In this document: positions 34,522 to 46,405 of the stretch, piece by piece
Numbering within the stretch: position 1 is the stretch's first letter
Layout: the number at the start of each line of letters is the position of its first letter
Source of the DNA: Zygnema cylindricum
Lineage: Eukaryota > Streptophyta > Zygnematophyceae > Zygnematales > Zygnemataceae
Length of the DNA stretch: 64,000 bases
Direction of reading: 5' to 3'
Assembly (NCBI GenBank): GCA_037447655.1
Contig: JBBHKE010000099.1
Span: forward strand, 282,418-346,417
The notes under the pieces: generated by a model
Databases searched by the model: none
Seen by the model: the letters and a program-made list of their open reading frames with translations, nothing else
What the model was told of the DNA's origin: nothing
Made by a program: the position numbers and the translations under genes

Positions 34522-36116
34522 GTCGTAAAACTTTCTTCTTTATCAAAATTTTGTTAAGTACCAGTGTGAGGATACGAAATCTTTGGCAACTCGAGACTAT
34601 TTGTATGAGAGGAATGTTGGTTGCCATGCCGCTTTTCAGGGATTTTTAGGTGCGCCGTACTCCCTAGTGGACGGTGATCGTACGGCCCATGTTACTGTAG
34701 TACTGCTCAACTCTATCTAGACGGTTTCGTGTACGGATTGAAATCTGGAGCTTGCCGTACATACGAAACGGGACATATTTCGGAGGTCCACATCAGCTGT
34801 TTTGAATTTTGAGCACGCGGGGGGAGTCACTGCTTTGAAAGGATTTGACGAAAATGCGCTTTTTCACTTTGGATACATTTGTGAGATATGGACGGCGATC
34901 CGTAAATTAAGGCGGTGGATGCTGACAGATCTCGCGTATCTGCTTCAGCGTCATCTCAGATATTCTGTCGAAAGTCAAAGCCTCCGTAAGTGGAAGGTAC
35001 ACGATTTTGAACACATCGAAAAAGATTCTGGCATCAGCAGATGAAAAACACAAAGTAATGTCGTTATTGACAGCTATTTAGGCTTCCAAAAACGGACGGC
35101 AATTTCGGCTCGATTGTCAGAAAAAACGTGAATGTGTTTTTGAATCAGTATTGTAGTTAACTAGAAACAGGCCTGGCTTTCTGGTTGACTAATGGTTTCG
35201 AGTACCGATTCTTTAATTAAGCTGTAGTAGAACATGTCTACTACAGACATGTAGACATGTTTGTCAATACCGTAACAGAATGTTAGTTAGAATCCAATTT
35301 TGACGACTTTTTGTACGTTTGTGGTCCTCGCATGTACACAATTTTACGGTACGACCCAATGGAATTTTAACAATAGGTGGTCTTCCATTAGAGGAAAAGT
35401 GAAGTTGTTTACTGGATGCCGTACATTTTTGTACAGACAAGTCAATCAATGCCCGTTACACGGGCATGGTTTTTGTACAGATTCGTGCCATTTTTACAAA
35501 AATGTTTACACATGGTAGAGACCATGTGCCTCCTGCCACGCTGTGCACCGGAATTATTTACACATGGAACAGACCATGTGCCTCCTGCCACGCTGTGCAC
35601 CGAAATATTTACACATCGTGTTACGATTCATTGAAAGAATCGTATGCGCGCGGAATCGGTTCGATTTCGCGAAGAACTGTACTTTCTAGAATGTATCGAA
35701 ATTACTCTGACGTACGTTTCGATAAAGTTCTATTTGTTTCGCGAAATATGTTTGTCATTTCGTTTCGCGAAATATGTTTGTCATTTCGTTTCGCGTCTAG
35801 AATTGTAGTACGTCTAATTTAGGGTGAACCTCCATCAGGGGCCGTACTGTTTTTTTTTTTTATAAACATGATTACTGTCGGGCGCGTCAAGATTCTACAA
35901 ACTTCTGGGCGACAACGTCGACCGTCCGATTGCGTGTTTTCGAAGCAAGAGGTCACGTCGTCCAGTGATTAATTACTCTCCTCAGGGAGGAGAGTAGCCA
36001 ATCACCGGACGTGTAAAACGTTTACGCGTGGAATGATGGCGTACGAGCCGCGCGCCTTCGGACAAGCGGGAATCAGATCCGACGAAAACCACCAAAAAAA
36101 AATTTGTTAAAGAATG
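34522..36116. other. Upstream region of haloperoxidase gene; repeats
   Basis: No gene is recognised. Just upstream of the ATG there is no clear TATA box. A direct repeat of about 52 bp (core CCATGTGCCTCCTGCCACGC) occurs twice at 35508-35620. A 27-bp unit (CGAAATATGTTTGTCATTTC) occurs twice at 35737-35793. A CTCTCCTCC-type hairpin lies at 35974-35996. Confidence 0.5.
35974..35996. repeat. CTCTCCTCC hairpin 4, perfect 10-bp stem
   Basis: TACTCTCCTC, loop AGG, then GAGGAGAGTA. Its flanks resemble those of hairpins 1-3 some 33 kb away (CCAGTGATT on the left). It sits in an inverted copy of the dispersed repeat (CTCCATCAGG at about 35830). Confidence 0.6.
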
Positions 36117-36735
36117 TGTCGTGACGCCTCCACCACCATCCATCGTCATTCGGAATTTGCTTCGCCTGCTTTCTTCAAATTTCGTATTTGGTTCTGAAAT
36201 TTTATTTTCGACTGGTATCTAAAACCGTTGATACAACGACAAAACAAAAACATACAAACTGTATAATCCCCTAATTCTATTTTGCAGCTGGCTGTACGGA
36301 TACAACTAGATATTTCACTTTTAAAATTTTTGACAACGCTCTCCGTCAGTGTTAAGAACACAAGGATTGACTCACTTCAACATAATCAACCAAGATAATG
36401 CACAGCGGACAAAAACAAATCTCAATCACTTCATAACATATCACATCAACAAAATATGAATATATTAAGCCAAAGCTTTTCCAAAACAATCTCTCACTCT
36501 TACCAATCTAACTCACTCAAATTTCTAACTCACATTGAACACTTAACCTCACTCACACTCACACTCACACTGAATACATTTTGATTATCACAATATATTT
36601 CCTAACTCTACTCACATACTAAATACTCACCACCACAACAAAGAACAAGTATAACTGAAAACAATACAATACAAATAGTTCCTAAACATAACGACGAGTG
36701 CGCCTGCCATAGCCTGCAGCACTAAGCTATTACGG
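36117..36735 (+). repeat. 610-bp direct repeat, copy 1
   Basis: GTCGTGACGCCTCCACCACC, 233 bp of flank, then an LTR of the copia 5 type starting TGTTAAGAACACAAGG. The same order occurs at 41820-42430. The two copies bracket copia relic 4, so this looks like a segmental duplication or unequal exchange. It joins the copia 4 3' LTR near 36735-36780. Confidence 0.7.
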
Positions 36736-36779
36736 GACATTTAGCATAGGATATTTTTGTTTTGTCCGTACGTTTTCTT

Positions 36780-36938
36780 ACGTCGGTCAAGTCTACAACA
36801 AACGGAACAAACCAATTTATATGACGCTAGACTGAGATGAATCAAAACACCAACTGAACCCGTAAACTGAACTGAAACCAAAAACTACAACTGGAAAAAA
36901 TTCAACGCTAGACATAATTTCCTCAGCGAATCACAACA
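36780..36938 (-). repeat. Truncated 3' LTR of copia relic 4
   Basis: Matches the last 160 bp or so of the LTR at 41329-41819 (AACTGGAAAAAATTCAACGC, ending GAATCACAACA). It is followed by ATCCCCCTCTTCG, the complement of a polypurine tract. The remainder is replaced by the copia 5-type LTR piece. Confidence 0.75.
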
Positions 36939-37039
36939 ATCCCCCTCTTCGATGTGGAAAATTGCAAACATAACATGTCACGCTAACTCTAACTTTGGAC
37001 GCCCTCTTACAAACACATCATAGGTAGCTGCCTTAGTCA

Positions 37040-37423
37040 CTATGTTTGCGGTTTCTTCCAAAGTCGACACGTACACAAACTCCACGTCTTTTGAAGTGAC
37101 CAAATCACGTACGATATGCCACTGAATACGGATGTGCTTGTACGCTTGTGAAATACTAGATTTTTAATAAGCGCCATGGAGCTCATGCTATCCGTAAAAA
37201 TCTGCAACCAGCCAATTAAAATCTTTAATTCACCGAGCATCTCTTTTAACCAAATTGATGCTTTAGCGGCATGGCAAGCCGCCATATATTCAGCCTCCGT
37301 CGAACTTAATGCAACAGTTGGTTGCAGACGCGAAATCCAGGAAACAGCTGCACCGCCGAACACGAATGGGTATCTGGAGGTTGACATTCCGGAGTCGAAA
37401 TCGCCACCCGAATCGCGTCACAA
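37040..37423 (-). pseudogene. Copia 4 RNase H C-terminal part (original orientation)
   Basis: On the minus strand, RYPFVFGGAAVSWISRLQPT then VALSSTEAEYMAACHAAKAS and LKILIGWLQIFTDSMSSMAL. The last part is decayed. This is the RNase H end of copia 4 beside its polypurine tract. Its upstream coding sequence breaks at 37424 exactly where a hAT terminus begins. Confidence 0.8.
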
Positions 37424-37580
37424 CAGAGGTCACAAACGGTCAACCGAAACCGTGATCGACCGTTAACTGATCGCCCGCGCCGGATGTGGAACGGATTCGG
37501 TTGCCAAATTTTGGGGGTCAGGCGGTTACGGTCGGTTGACTCACCAAGAAAAAAAAAACGGTCGGTTACAGTCAGTCAAA
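37424..37580 (-). mobile_element. hAT-type terminal fragment at inversion boundary
   Basis: Starts CAGAGGTCACAAACGG and matches the reverse complement of about 43200-43367, the right end of the intact hAT element. It joins copia 4 integrase sequence at 37581. The 8 bases before it are CGTCACAA. Confidence 0.8.
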
Positions 37581-39682
37581 CTGTGAGCGAAAATTGAAAT
37601 CCATTCGTACGGATAATGGCGGTGAATTTATTGCTTTTGATGGATTTTGTCAAGAATGGGGGATAAAACATCAATATACGGCATCCTACTCTTCGAAATC
37701 AAATGGAGTGGCTGAACGCAAAAATCGAACACTTGAAGAAATGGTCCGAGTTATGGTGCATGCATCCGGTCGTTTTATATCTCTATGGGGAGATGCAATC
37801 TTAACCGCCAATTACATATGTAATCGGCGATTTACTTCCGTCTCAGACAATAGAACACCTCATGAGTTGTGGTACGGTGGGAAACCAACTCTTCATCATT
37901 TAAGGATTTGGGGATGTCGCGTTACTGTCTATGTAGAATCACAAAATCAACGAGGAAAATTTGCATTGAGAAGTTGGTCGGGAATTTTTGTAGGATATAG
38001 CTCGCGAGGGAATCTTTACCGAATTTATGATCCCTCATGGTATATGATTATTGAATCACGAAATGTTAATTTCCACGAGGACCTGATATATGCAATTGAA
38101 GGATTAGCAAAATTGCGGGGAAATTTGGATTTTCATGAAGAAGCCAAAACCTTAAATTTCCCAGACATTGAGGAGTCGGATGATGAAATTGAGGCTGATC
38201 CGGCTGTCAATGTTAAGAGGGGGAAAGGAAAGCTGGGCATTGCAAAAGAAATTGACAACATTGACATTAAATCGCGACATTCAAATTCTCGAATGTCATC
38301 CGAATCATGGAATTCCACAAAATTCAAAATCTTCCTCTTCAAGTCAAAATGTATTGGATAAAGATAAGGAGTCAGATATTAATTTTCGAAGGAGTACACA
38401 AGAAACTAAGGGGAGAAAGCCGGCTAGATTGTCTTTCGACCGAAAAAGAGGAAATGTTGAAAACTCACATAACTTCATTTCGGCGACTAAGGAGGAGTTC
38501 CTCCTCTAGCAATCAATTTGTGAGAACTTCGTCGGTGACCCCAGATCATACTCTGAATCAAGAAATTCAGGTGTCTGGAAGCCAAAATGGCAACCTGCAT
38601 GGTAGAAAGAATATAAGTCCATTGTCAAAAATCGAACATTTAAGGAAGTTGATTTACCGAAAGGGAAAAAGGCGATCGATGCGAAGTGTATTTTCAAGAC
38701 AAAAACAGAAGCTTCTGGAGAAGTAATTAAGTATAAGGCTAGATTAGTGTGCAAGGGTTTTCAGCAACGAGAAGGAGTTGAGGAGTTGATTTTACACAGA
38801 CATATGCGCCAGTCATAAAATTTGACTCTTTGCGGATGATTATTGCAATTGCGGCAGTTGGAAAGAAACACATCCATCAAATGGATGTCGAAACCGCGTT
38901 CTTAAACGGCGAGCTTGAGGAAGAAGTGTATATGAAGATTCCGGAGGGAGTTACCTCAAAGGAAGGGAAGGTATGGCGCCTGAGGAAGTCTTTGTACGGG
39001 CTGAAGCAAGCGCCCCGTACTTGGTATCTACGATTACATTCGGTACTAACCGATTACGGATTTAGACGGACTACGTCAGATTTGGGAGTTTATATTAAAG
39101 GGGAAGGAGAAGATCAAATTATCTTCTCAGTTTATGTTGATGATTTTCTGATGACTTCTGATAGTCTGCAGAAAATCAATGAACTGAAGGCTTATTTGCG
39201 CCTTCACTTTAAGGTGACTGATTTGGGAGAAGTCCGGTACATTTTGGGGATAGAGGTGATTCGTCACCCTAACGGTGACATTAAATTGAGCCAGGCTCAA
39301 TATTGCAGGGAAGTTCTGAGACGGTTTGGCATGCTGAATGCAAAACCGTTTTCTACTCCTTTGGATCCGAAAATGCAGATTCGGAAATTTGAGGAGGAAA
39401 AAGATGCTGAAGTTCCGTATCGAGAAGCGATCGGAAGCTTGATGTACCTCAGTGTGGGTACAAGGCCTGATATATCGGCAGCAGTCTCTGTCGTCAGCCG
39501 ATATTGTCATGCGCCGAAGAAGGCTCACTGGGAAGCCGTGAAGCACATATTTCGATACCTGGCCGGTACGGTTGACATCGGCCTATTATTTCAATCGAGT
39601 GGAAGTCTGGAGTGTACCGGTTACTGTGACGCGGATTGGGGTGGCGATTTCGACTCCGGAAAGTCAACTTCCGGATACCCGA
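37581..39682 (+). pseudogene. Copia 4 integrase-RT-RNase H block, inverted
   Basis: The plus-strand frame at 37581-38361 starts ERKLKSIRTDNGGEF, contains the integrase segment YSSKSNGVAERKNRTLEEMV, and goes on to LWYGGKPTLHHLRIWGC. After a frameshifted linker (38362-38829, with YKARLVCKGFQQREGV), 38830-39682 is a clean RT-RNase H frame: HQMDVETAFLNGELEEEVYM, SLYGLKQAPRTW, the catalytic YVDD in FSVYVDDFLM, GTRPDISAAV and CDADWGGDFDSGKSTSGY. It stops where hAT-like sequence begins. It belongs to the same lineage as the minus-strand gag (39920-41275) and RNase H end (37040-37423) but has the opposite orientation. Confidence 0.9.
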
Positions 39683-39920
39683 AACCGACCGTTTTTTTTT
39701 TTTCAAAATCTGAGTAACCGACGCCCGACCGAGTTTTGTCACGCTCCAAAATTGTTAACCGTTAACCGACAGTCATTTACGAAAAAAAAAATTGACCGAA
39801 TCTTGATTTTTCGCGACAAACCATGCTCGCCCGTCACCGAAAAAGTACAAATTAAATCAATGTACGACGGAATAAGCCAATAATTACAATTTGTCGCGTT
39901 CCCTATGTTGAAATTTATAG
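39683..39920 (+). mobile_element. hAT-type internal/left fragment at second inversion boundary
   Basis: Matches about 42790-42980 of the intact hAT element in the same orientation (GACCGAGTTTT, ATTGTTAACCGTTAACCGAC, TTTGTCGCGTTCCC). The terminal 30 or so bases are missing. It runs into the copia 4 gag end. Confidence 0.75.
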
Positions 39921-41275
39921 ATTTCTAGAGTATTTCCGTTTTCCGTAGATGAATTAACCGAGAGGTTGAGACAAGTGAAAATCTGAGCACATCCTTCCTC
40001 TTCCTCGTCCACTTCATATCCACCGTCTCCGAAAAAACGTCCTTGACCGCCAAAACGGCCACCACCACGGCCACCACCACGGCCTCCAAAGCGTCCTCTT
40101 CCTCGACTGCCTATGCGGCCTCCTCCGCGGGCGCCGTTAAAGCCACCACGGCCTCCATTAAATCCTCCTCTACCGCCTCCAACTTCTCCTTCCGATTTTG
40201 TATAGCATTGAGAACTTAAGTGCCCCCATTTGCCGCAAGAGTAACATTGCCGATCGGGACATGACACCGTCAAATGTCCAAGTTTGTTGCAATGAAAACA
40301 AGTGACAGAATTCAGGTCGGGGGCGGACGAAAAGAGCTTTGGATTTCCGTTTTTCCCTTGTCCCCTTCGTCTACCTCTCGGGCCTCCTTCCCATCCTCCT
40401 CCTCTTCCGCCATCACGGAGATAAGATAAGTCGGCGGCATTAGAATTGGTATAATTTAATAAACCGGAGGGAGGAGTGCTCCGAGAAGGACTTCCTCAAT
40501 TATCTGCGTTATCTTTCAAGTATGATAGAATAAATGAATAAGTCAACCTCTTTTTCACACTCAAGATTTCTTTTAGATGGACAAGCCTCTCAGCAAGGCA
40601 TTAAAAAAGCCGGTCACCTTGTCCGCCTTAATAACAAACCGACCAGTAGCCGCAAGTCGTTCCACAATCAGATTGTATCGTTTTGAAGCGTCTCCAATCG
40701 AGTCATTTGAAGTCATCCTAAAATTAAGAAATTCTTTATATGCATGTTGACCGCGATTTTGAATTCCTTTTTCGAATTCGTTTTCAATGGCCCGCCAACA
40801 TTCATGTGCAGAATCATGTGTCAAGAAACAATCATGAGCTGCAGAATTACATGTTTGCAGTAATCCAGTATAGGCGGCAACATTCCTACGTCTCTATCTA
40901 TTTCTAGTCTTGCGACCAGAAATCGGCATAGGCTCCTCTCCTTTCATCTTCAGTTTTTCCATCCACGTATCCGCTACCTCCTCAATTGTAGACTTGCAGC
41001 CTACCCCTTTCAGGGGCAGCTTCGAGCACGCCTTGAAGAACTCTAGCCAGAAGTGTCTGAAGCCTCTCCTCTATGAGAAACATCCCTGCTCCTCCTCCTC
41101 CTCCTCCTGCTGCTCCTCCTCCTACTTCTTCCCGCTGTACAGAAGTATTTGTATCTTCGTCTTCTTCAAATTGTGCACCACTGAAGCCCCCACGACTCGG
41201 CCCTGAAGTATCAGACTGCGCAGGAGCAAATTGTGGAGTTGCGACCTTCTGCTTTCTTCCCATATGGACAAATCA
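39921..41275 (-). pseudogene. Copia 4 gag
   Basis: Begins MGRKQKVATPQFAPAQSDTS at 41263 on the minus strand, with a Gly/Glu-rich stretch. The middle (40573-40824) reads AHECWRAIENEFEKGIQNRG and SNDSIGDASKRYNLIVERLA. Two zinc knuckles follow, CFHCNKLGHLTVSC and CYSCGKWGHLSSQC (40235-40310), then an RGRGRFGGRGGGR-rich tail. Stops and frameshifts separate the pieces. The gag start, MGRKQK or MGRKKK, is shared with copia 5. Confidence 0.85.
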
Positions 41276-41312
41276 CTGCTGACAGATGATAACGGATAGT
41301 AAGGACTTCAAC

Positions 41313-41328
41313 CTGCTCTGATACCAAA
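41313..41328 (-). promoter_or_regulatory. Primer binding site, copia 4
   Basis: On the minus strand TGGTATCAGAGCAGG follows the LTR. TGGTATCAGAGC is the standard plant copia site for initiator tRNA-Met (3' end). Confidence 0.85.
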
Positions 41329-41819
41329 TGATAGAAATGGATCACGGCTTACTACAGACCATTCAATCAGACTTGCATGCGGAAGCATTCAAATAGAGCC
41401 CACATAAATTCCCAATTGATAATATATTCAATTGAAGACTTTTACATGATATTTTTCTTCCTTCTCTTCTTTGATGATGTAAACTACATAACTCTCCTCA
41501 CTAAAATACTACTGCCTAACGACATATACTTACCTCTAACACCAAGTGGTAAGCACAAATAATAACATGACGAGAGGAGGCGAAGTACGTCGCCGGTGTG
41601 CGCCGAAACTAAAAAGCCGCACTAAAGTGGACGTAATACGTCGCACTAAATTACATCAAACGCGGACCGCACTATGCAACAAAACGAAACAAATAATTTC
41701 TATGACGCCAGACTGAGATGAAACAAAACACCAACAGAACCCGTAAACTGAAGTGAAACCAAAAACTACAACTGGAAAAAATTCAACGCTAGACATAATT
41801 TCAATAGCGAATCACAACA
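41329..41819 (-). repeat. 5' LTR of copia relic 4
   Basis: 491 bp, TGATAGAAATGG...CACAACA on the plus strand, beside the primer site. Its last 160 bp match 36780-36938. Confidence 0.85.
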
Positions 41820-42430
41820 GTCGTGACGCCTCCACCACCATCTCTCGTCATTCAGAATTTGTTATGCATTCTTTTTCTTCACATTTCCTATTTGGTTCTG
41901 AAATTTTATTTTCGAGGGGTATCTAAAATGGTTGATATAACGACAAAACACGAACGGACAAAATGTACATTCCCGTATTTTTATTTTGCGGTTGGCTGTA
42001 CGGATAAGACTATATATTTTGCTTCTAAAATCTTTGACGACGCTGGCCGTTAGTGTTAAAAACACAAGGATCGACTCACTTCAAAATAATCAACCAAGAT
42101 AATGCATTGCGGAAGCTTACACAAAAACAAATCTCAATCACTTCATAACATATCACATCGATAAAATATAAATATATTAAGCCGAAGCTTTTCCAAATCA
42201 ATCTCTCACTCTTACCAATCTAACTCACTCATATTTCTGACTCACATTGAACACTTAATCTCACTCACACTCACACTCACACTCACACTGAATACATTTT
42301 GATTATCACAATATATTTCCTAACTCTACTCACATACTAAATACTCACTACCATAACAAAGAACAAGTATAACTGAAAACAATACGATACAAACAGTCCC
42401 TAAACATAACGACGAGTGCGCCTGCCATAG
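41820..42430 (+). repeat. 610-bp direct repeat, copy 2
   Basis: The same order as 36117-36735: the GTCGTGACGCCTCC flank (233 bp) followed by the start of the copia 5 LTR at 42054. It begins exactly at the outer edge of the copia 4 LTR. Confidence 0.7.
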
Positions 42431-43421
42431 CCTGCAGCACTAAGCTACCTCTACTCTGACAAATCTGCTCTCTGTAAACTGAAACAAAATGTGGCAGGAT
42501 CGTTGCAGGATCGGCCATACAAAGGTATTGCCGCTTTGTCGTACACATAGAATATTTCCGCGGACGAAAAGATCGCGTCACGCTTCGCGAACATGTAATA
42601 TTCCACGGACGCCAAATCGCGCTTCGCGAACCATCATTTCCGTGAAATCGTCCTACGTCCGATTTGTACAAATGAATACCAATCGCACCAAACCGAACCG
42701 TCACAAAAGTACCACACGAAAAATAACATCTTTGTCGCATTGAAATGAACCAAACAGCAGAGGTCGCAAACGTCAAAACCATATCTGACCGTTTTGCCAA
42801 TCTGGGAACCGACCCGACCGAGTTTTATAGCCCAAAAATTGTTAACCGTTAACCGACCGTCGTCAAAAAAAACCAACTGAATCTTGATTTTCGCGACCAA
42901 CCGTGCCCCGCCCGACCGCAAAGTACAATATTAATCAATGTCGACGGAATAAGCAAATAATTACGATTTGTCTCGTTCCCGAAATCTGCAGTAATAGTGT
43001 TACTACCGTAACAGATTTATGACGCTTTGTCGCGTTCCCTAAGATTTTCGAAATGAATAGTACATGTGTCAGATTTGCGACGCTTTGTCGCGTTCCCTTT
43101 GATTTGGAATAAATAGCGTTGCAGTACCTATCAGATTGTGACACTAATCATGATACCACCAAATCAAAGACATAATTGAAAATTAGTATTATTTTTCATT
43201 TTTTTTTTTGTTTGACTGACTGTAACTGACGGTTTTTTTTTTCCTGGTGAGTCAACCGACCGTAACCGCCCGACCCCCAAAATTTGGCAACCGAATCCGT
43301 TCCGGATCCGGCGCGGGCGGTCAGTTAACGGTCGGTCACGGTTTCGGCTGACCGTTTGCGACCTCTGCCAAACAGTGACGGCGCTATTTAGGCCGACGCT
43401 GTTTCGCCTAATATCCTAACA
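42054..43421 (-). repeat. 3' LTR of gag-only copia element 5, containing a hAT MITE
   Basis: Begins TGTTAAAAACACAAGG and ends ATATCCTAACA, then a polypurine complement (ATCCCCCTC). Without the 618-bp hAT insertion it is about 750 bp. It matches 45303-45868 plus 54182-54362. Confidence 0.85.
42758..43367. mobile_element. 610-bp non-autonomous hAT element, intact
   Basis: Terminal inverted repeats CAGAGGTCGCAAACG and CGTTTGCGACCTCTG, flanked by a perfect 8-bp target duplication CCAAACAG (42750-42757 and 43368-43375). An 8-bp duplication and CAG...CTG ends are hallmarks of the hAT superfamily. The inside has no transposase. Subterminal regions are rich in ACCGACCG/CGGTCGGT words, as often seen for transposase binding sites. 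Relatives lie at 37424-37580 and 39683-39920. Confidence 0.92.
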
Positions 43422-45302
43422 ATCCCCCTCATATTGGGAGAATCGTTTGGATGTGTGATACCGAAGTTGGTCGCCCGACAACCGCACACAAAACGTAAAA
43501 CCGTACTCTCACACTAATAACCAAACGTTCTAATTCACCAAACTAACCGTACAATTCATAACTAACCGTACACTCACTTCCGTACCTCAATTTTTATTTT
43601 TTTCACTTCTCACTTCGGACTTTCTCTTACTGACATTTCTCTCACATTTCACTTACTGCTCACTACTCACTTCACTTCCTCAAATTTCAAAATTTGACAT
43701 AACAATTTCTTCTCACTTTCTCTTTCTTCCTTTTCTAACATTACTTACTCTTAACCGAAAGTCACCCATTGGCCCCTTGCCGTTTTTCCACACGAAATCA
43801 AAACAGTACCGCATTGTGAACTGAAATGTCGTCAAAATCTTCGTTAGAGCTTGCAAAATATCTGTGGCCTCCACCTCGCCCATTTCCGCGACCAAAACCA
43901 CGACCACGACTACCTATTCCACCTCTATCCGAGTTCCCTTTAGCCCTATGAAAACATTGTGTACTAACATGTCCCTATCACTGGCAAAGGTAATAGTGGT
44001 TTTGAAGATCCGGACAATCCGCTGCAAAATGTCCCAATTTTTGACATTTGTAGCATGTCACATTAGCCTAAGTCTGACTACCACTAGCACCTGTATTCTG
44101 CATGCCTCCTCTACCTCTTTTACCACTACCGCCTCTACCTCTAAAGGATCTACCACCCCCTCTTCCATTGAGTAAATTTACAGCCACATTTGTGGCAACA
44201 TAAAAAAGAGCAGACTCACCAAACTTAACAGATGCCTTCACTCCTCTACTCGTACCATCTCTTGTTTTATCCACCCTCTTCAAATAACTCACCGCATACT
44301 TGTACGAAGCTATTTTCTTTGATTGTATAATGTCACTCGGAGTACAAAAGTATTCGGGAACACCGTTCAAAAACACCTGCAATTTGTGGTCTTCATCTAA
44401 CATTCGTTCAAGATTGGTTAGCTGCTCCACAAGAATATTAAACCATTTCACTGCATCGTCGATCGATTCATTTTCCTTGAATCGATATTGAATAAACTCT
44501 TGAAATTCAAATTGACCTTTATCCTCGACCCCTTTCTCAAATTGATTCTCCAAACCTACCCAATATTCATGAGCACTTCTATAAGCTAAAAAAATGATCT
44601 AAAATCGAACCATGGCGACTTTGCATCGAACCGTTAATTGCGGCGATATCTTTTCGATTCCACAATTTCCTACTAAAGAGATATTTTGGTTACCTCTCCT
44701 CTCCACTCAGAATTTTCCACAAATTCTTTAAGATTAACTCTCCCTTGATATATTTCTTCCAAACAGCATAATTTGAACCACTAATCAACACTGTTTTTTC
44801 GAACATATGAAAATTCCCCTCAACCTCCGTCTCACTACCGAGATCTAAATCTTCTTCCTCATTCATTTTCCCTTTACCTCTACGAATTTTCTCCCTCTTT
44901 TTCTTTTTTCCTTCACCTTCCGAATCACCATCATCATCATCCTCATCCTGATGTGGATTTGGATCATCGAACGCTTTCAACTTGCCCCTTTGAACAACCG
45001 ACAACCATTCATCGAAAGTGCGAACAAAATCTGGAGTTGCTCTTCAGACAACGTAACATTAACATTAGTTTCTTTCTTTTTCAGTCCAAACGGATCATTG
45101 GGTAGGACCTCATCAATGTGTTTGCCAGTGAAACCTTTCTCACTCGGTTCCTGGGATGTGTCACGTTGCTCCGATGGAGGAGTAAAAGTCGGTGCAGAAC
45201 ACCAAACAGGTTTCTTTTTCCTTCCCATAATAGCAACACTAGCCACATTCTCCTCAAAGAATATTCTAGGCACTCAATAGCAAGACCGGCTCCGATACCA
45301 AT
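43422..45302 (-). pseudogene. Gag-only copia element 5 (no pol)
   Basis: Minus strand: gag starts near 45230 (MGRKKKPVW). It continues at 44690-45004 (VLISGSNYAVWKKYIKGELI, the copia gag N-terminal segment), 44068-44553 (EFQEFIQYRFKENESIDDAV) and to two zinc knuckles near 44000-44065. An RGRGFGRGNGRGGG tail ends about 43800. Between that tail and the polypurine tract at 43422 there are only about 380 bases, so protease, integrase, RT and RNase H are absent. Frames contain stops. LTRs flank both sides (42054-43421; 45303 onward). The primer site on the minus strand is TGGTATCGGAGCC at 45290-45302. Confidence 0.85.
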
Positions 45303-45868
45303 TGCTTAAACGACAAGGATCGACTCACTTCAAAAAAATCCACCAAGATAATGCACAGCGGAAGCTTACACAAAAACAAATCTCAATCACTTCATAACAT
45401 ATCACATTGACAAAATATAAATATATCAAGCCAAGCTTTTCCAAAACAATCTCTCACTCTTACAAATCTAACTCACTCACATATCTAACTCACATTGAAC
45501 ACTTAATCTCACTCACATTCACACTCACACTGAATACATTTTTATTATCATAATATATTTCCTAACTCTACTCACATACTAAATACTCACTACCACAACA
45601 AAGAAGAAGTATAACTGAAAACAATACAATACAAATAGTCCCTAAACATAACGACAAGTGCGCGTGCCATAGCCTGCAGCACTAAGCAACCTCTACTCTG
45701 ACAAATCTGCTCTTTGTAAACTGAAACAAAATGTTGCATAATTGTTGCAGGATCGTAACCGGATCGACCATAAAAAGGTATTGGCGCTTCGTCGTACACA
45801 CAATATTTCTGAGGACGAAAAGATCGCGTTACACTTCGCGAACATGTAATATTCCACGGACGCCAAAT
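45303..45868 (-). repeat. 5' LTR of copia element 5, inner part
   Basis: TGCTTAAACGACAAGG onward matches 42054-42620. The match stops at CGCCAAAT (about 45868), where an 8.3-kb insertion begins. The rest of the LTR is found at 54182-54362. Confidence 0.85.
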
Positions 45869-46405
45869 ATCAAGCTCGTGCGCTTTTCAGGCACACCTAT
45901 GTATCCTTAAGGATTTCCGGGCCCTTTCTCTTATGTACGGTCCCCCGAGTGTGGAGGAGTGAGTGCACCAAGCCGGATCAACTCCTTGGATTCTCTAAAC
46001 TAAGCGAAACGCACTTTACTTCGCTCCTAACGGAGGCTAGACGACCAAGTAAGTCGCCTCAAAGATTGCAAGTCCGTTACATGGGATTAGTTGCCACGAG
46101 CCCATTTGAAGGGTACATTTTGGATCACCACGTACCTTTCCAGATTGTCGTCTAGATTAGGCTATTAGCTGTACGTAGAAATTCAGTTCAGGTTAAGCCG
46201 ACTTTCAGTCCATTAATTAACTTAGGTCAAAGTCTGGCACTTCCGTGTCATTTTCAGTATTTTGTCTTATAATAGTGGACTAAATAATAACTTCCGGCCG
46301 CGGATCTAGCCGTAGTCAGAAGCATAAATTTTTGCCCTAAGTGCAATACATATTAATTTTTTATATGTCAGTTCAATTACACTTGCTTACAATTGATTGG
46401 TTAAT

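Noticed and set aside
34802-35044. 80-codon plus-strand frame as a gene
   Set aside because: No recognisable domain, no supporting context, ordinary length for chance.
39127-39546. 139-codon minus-strand frame
   Set aside because: Antisense of the well-conserved RT-RNase H block; no own motif.
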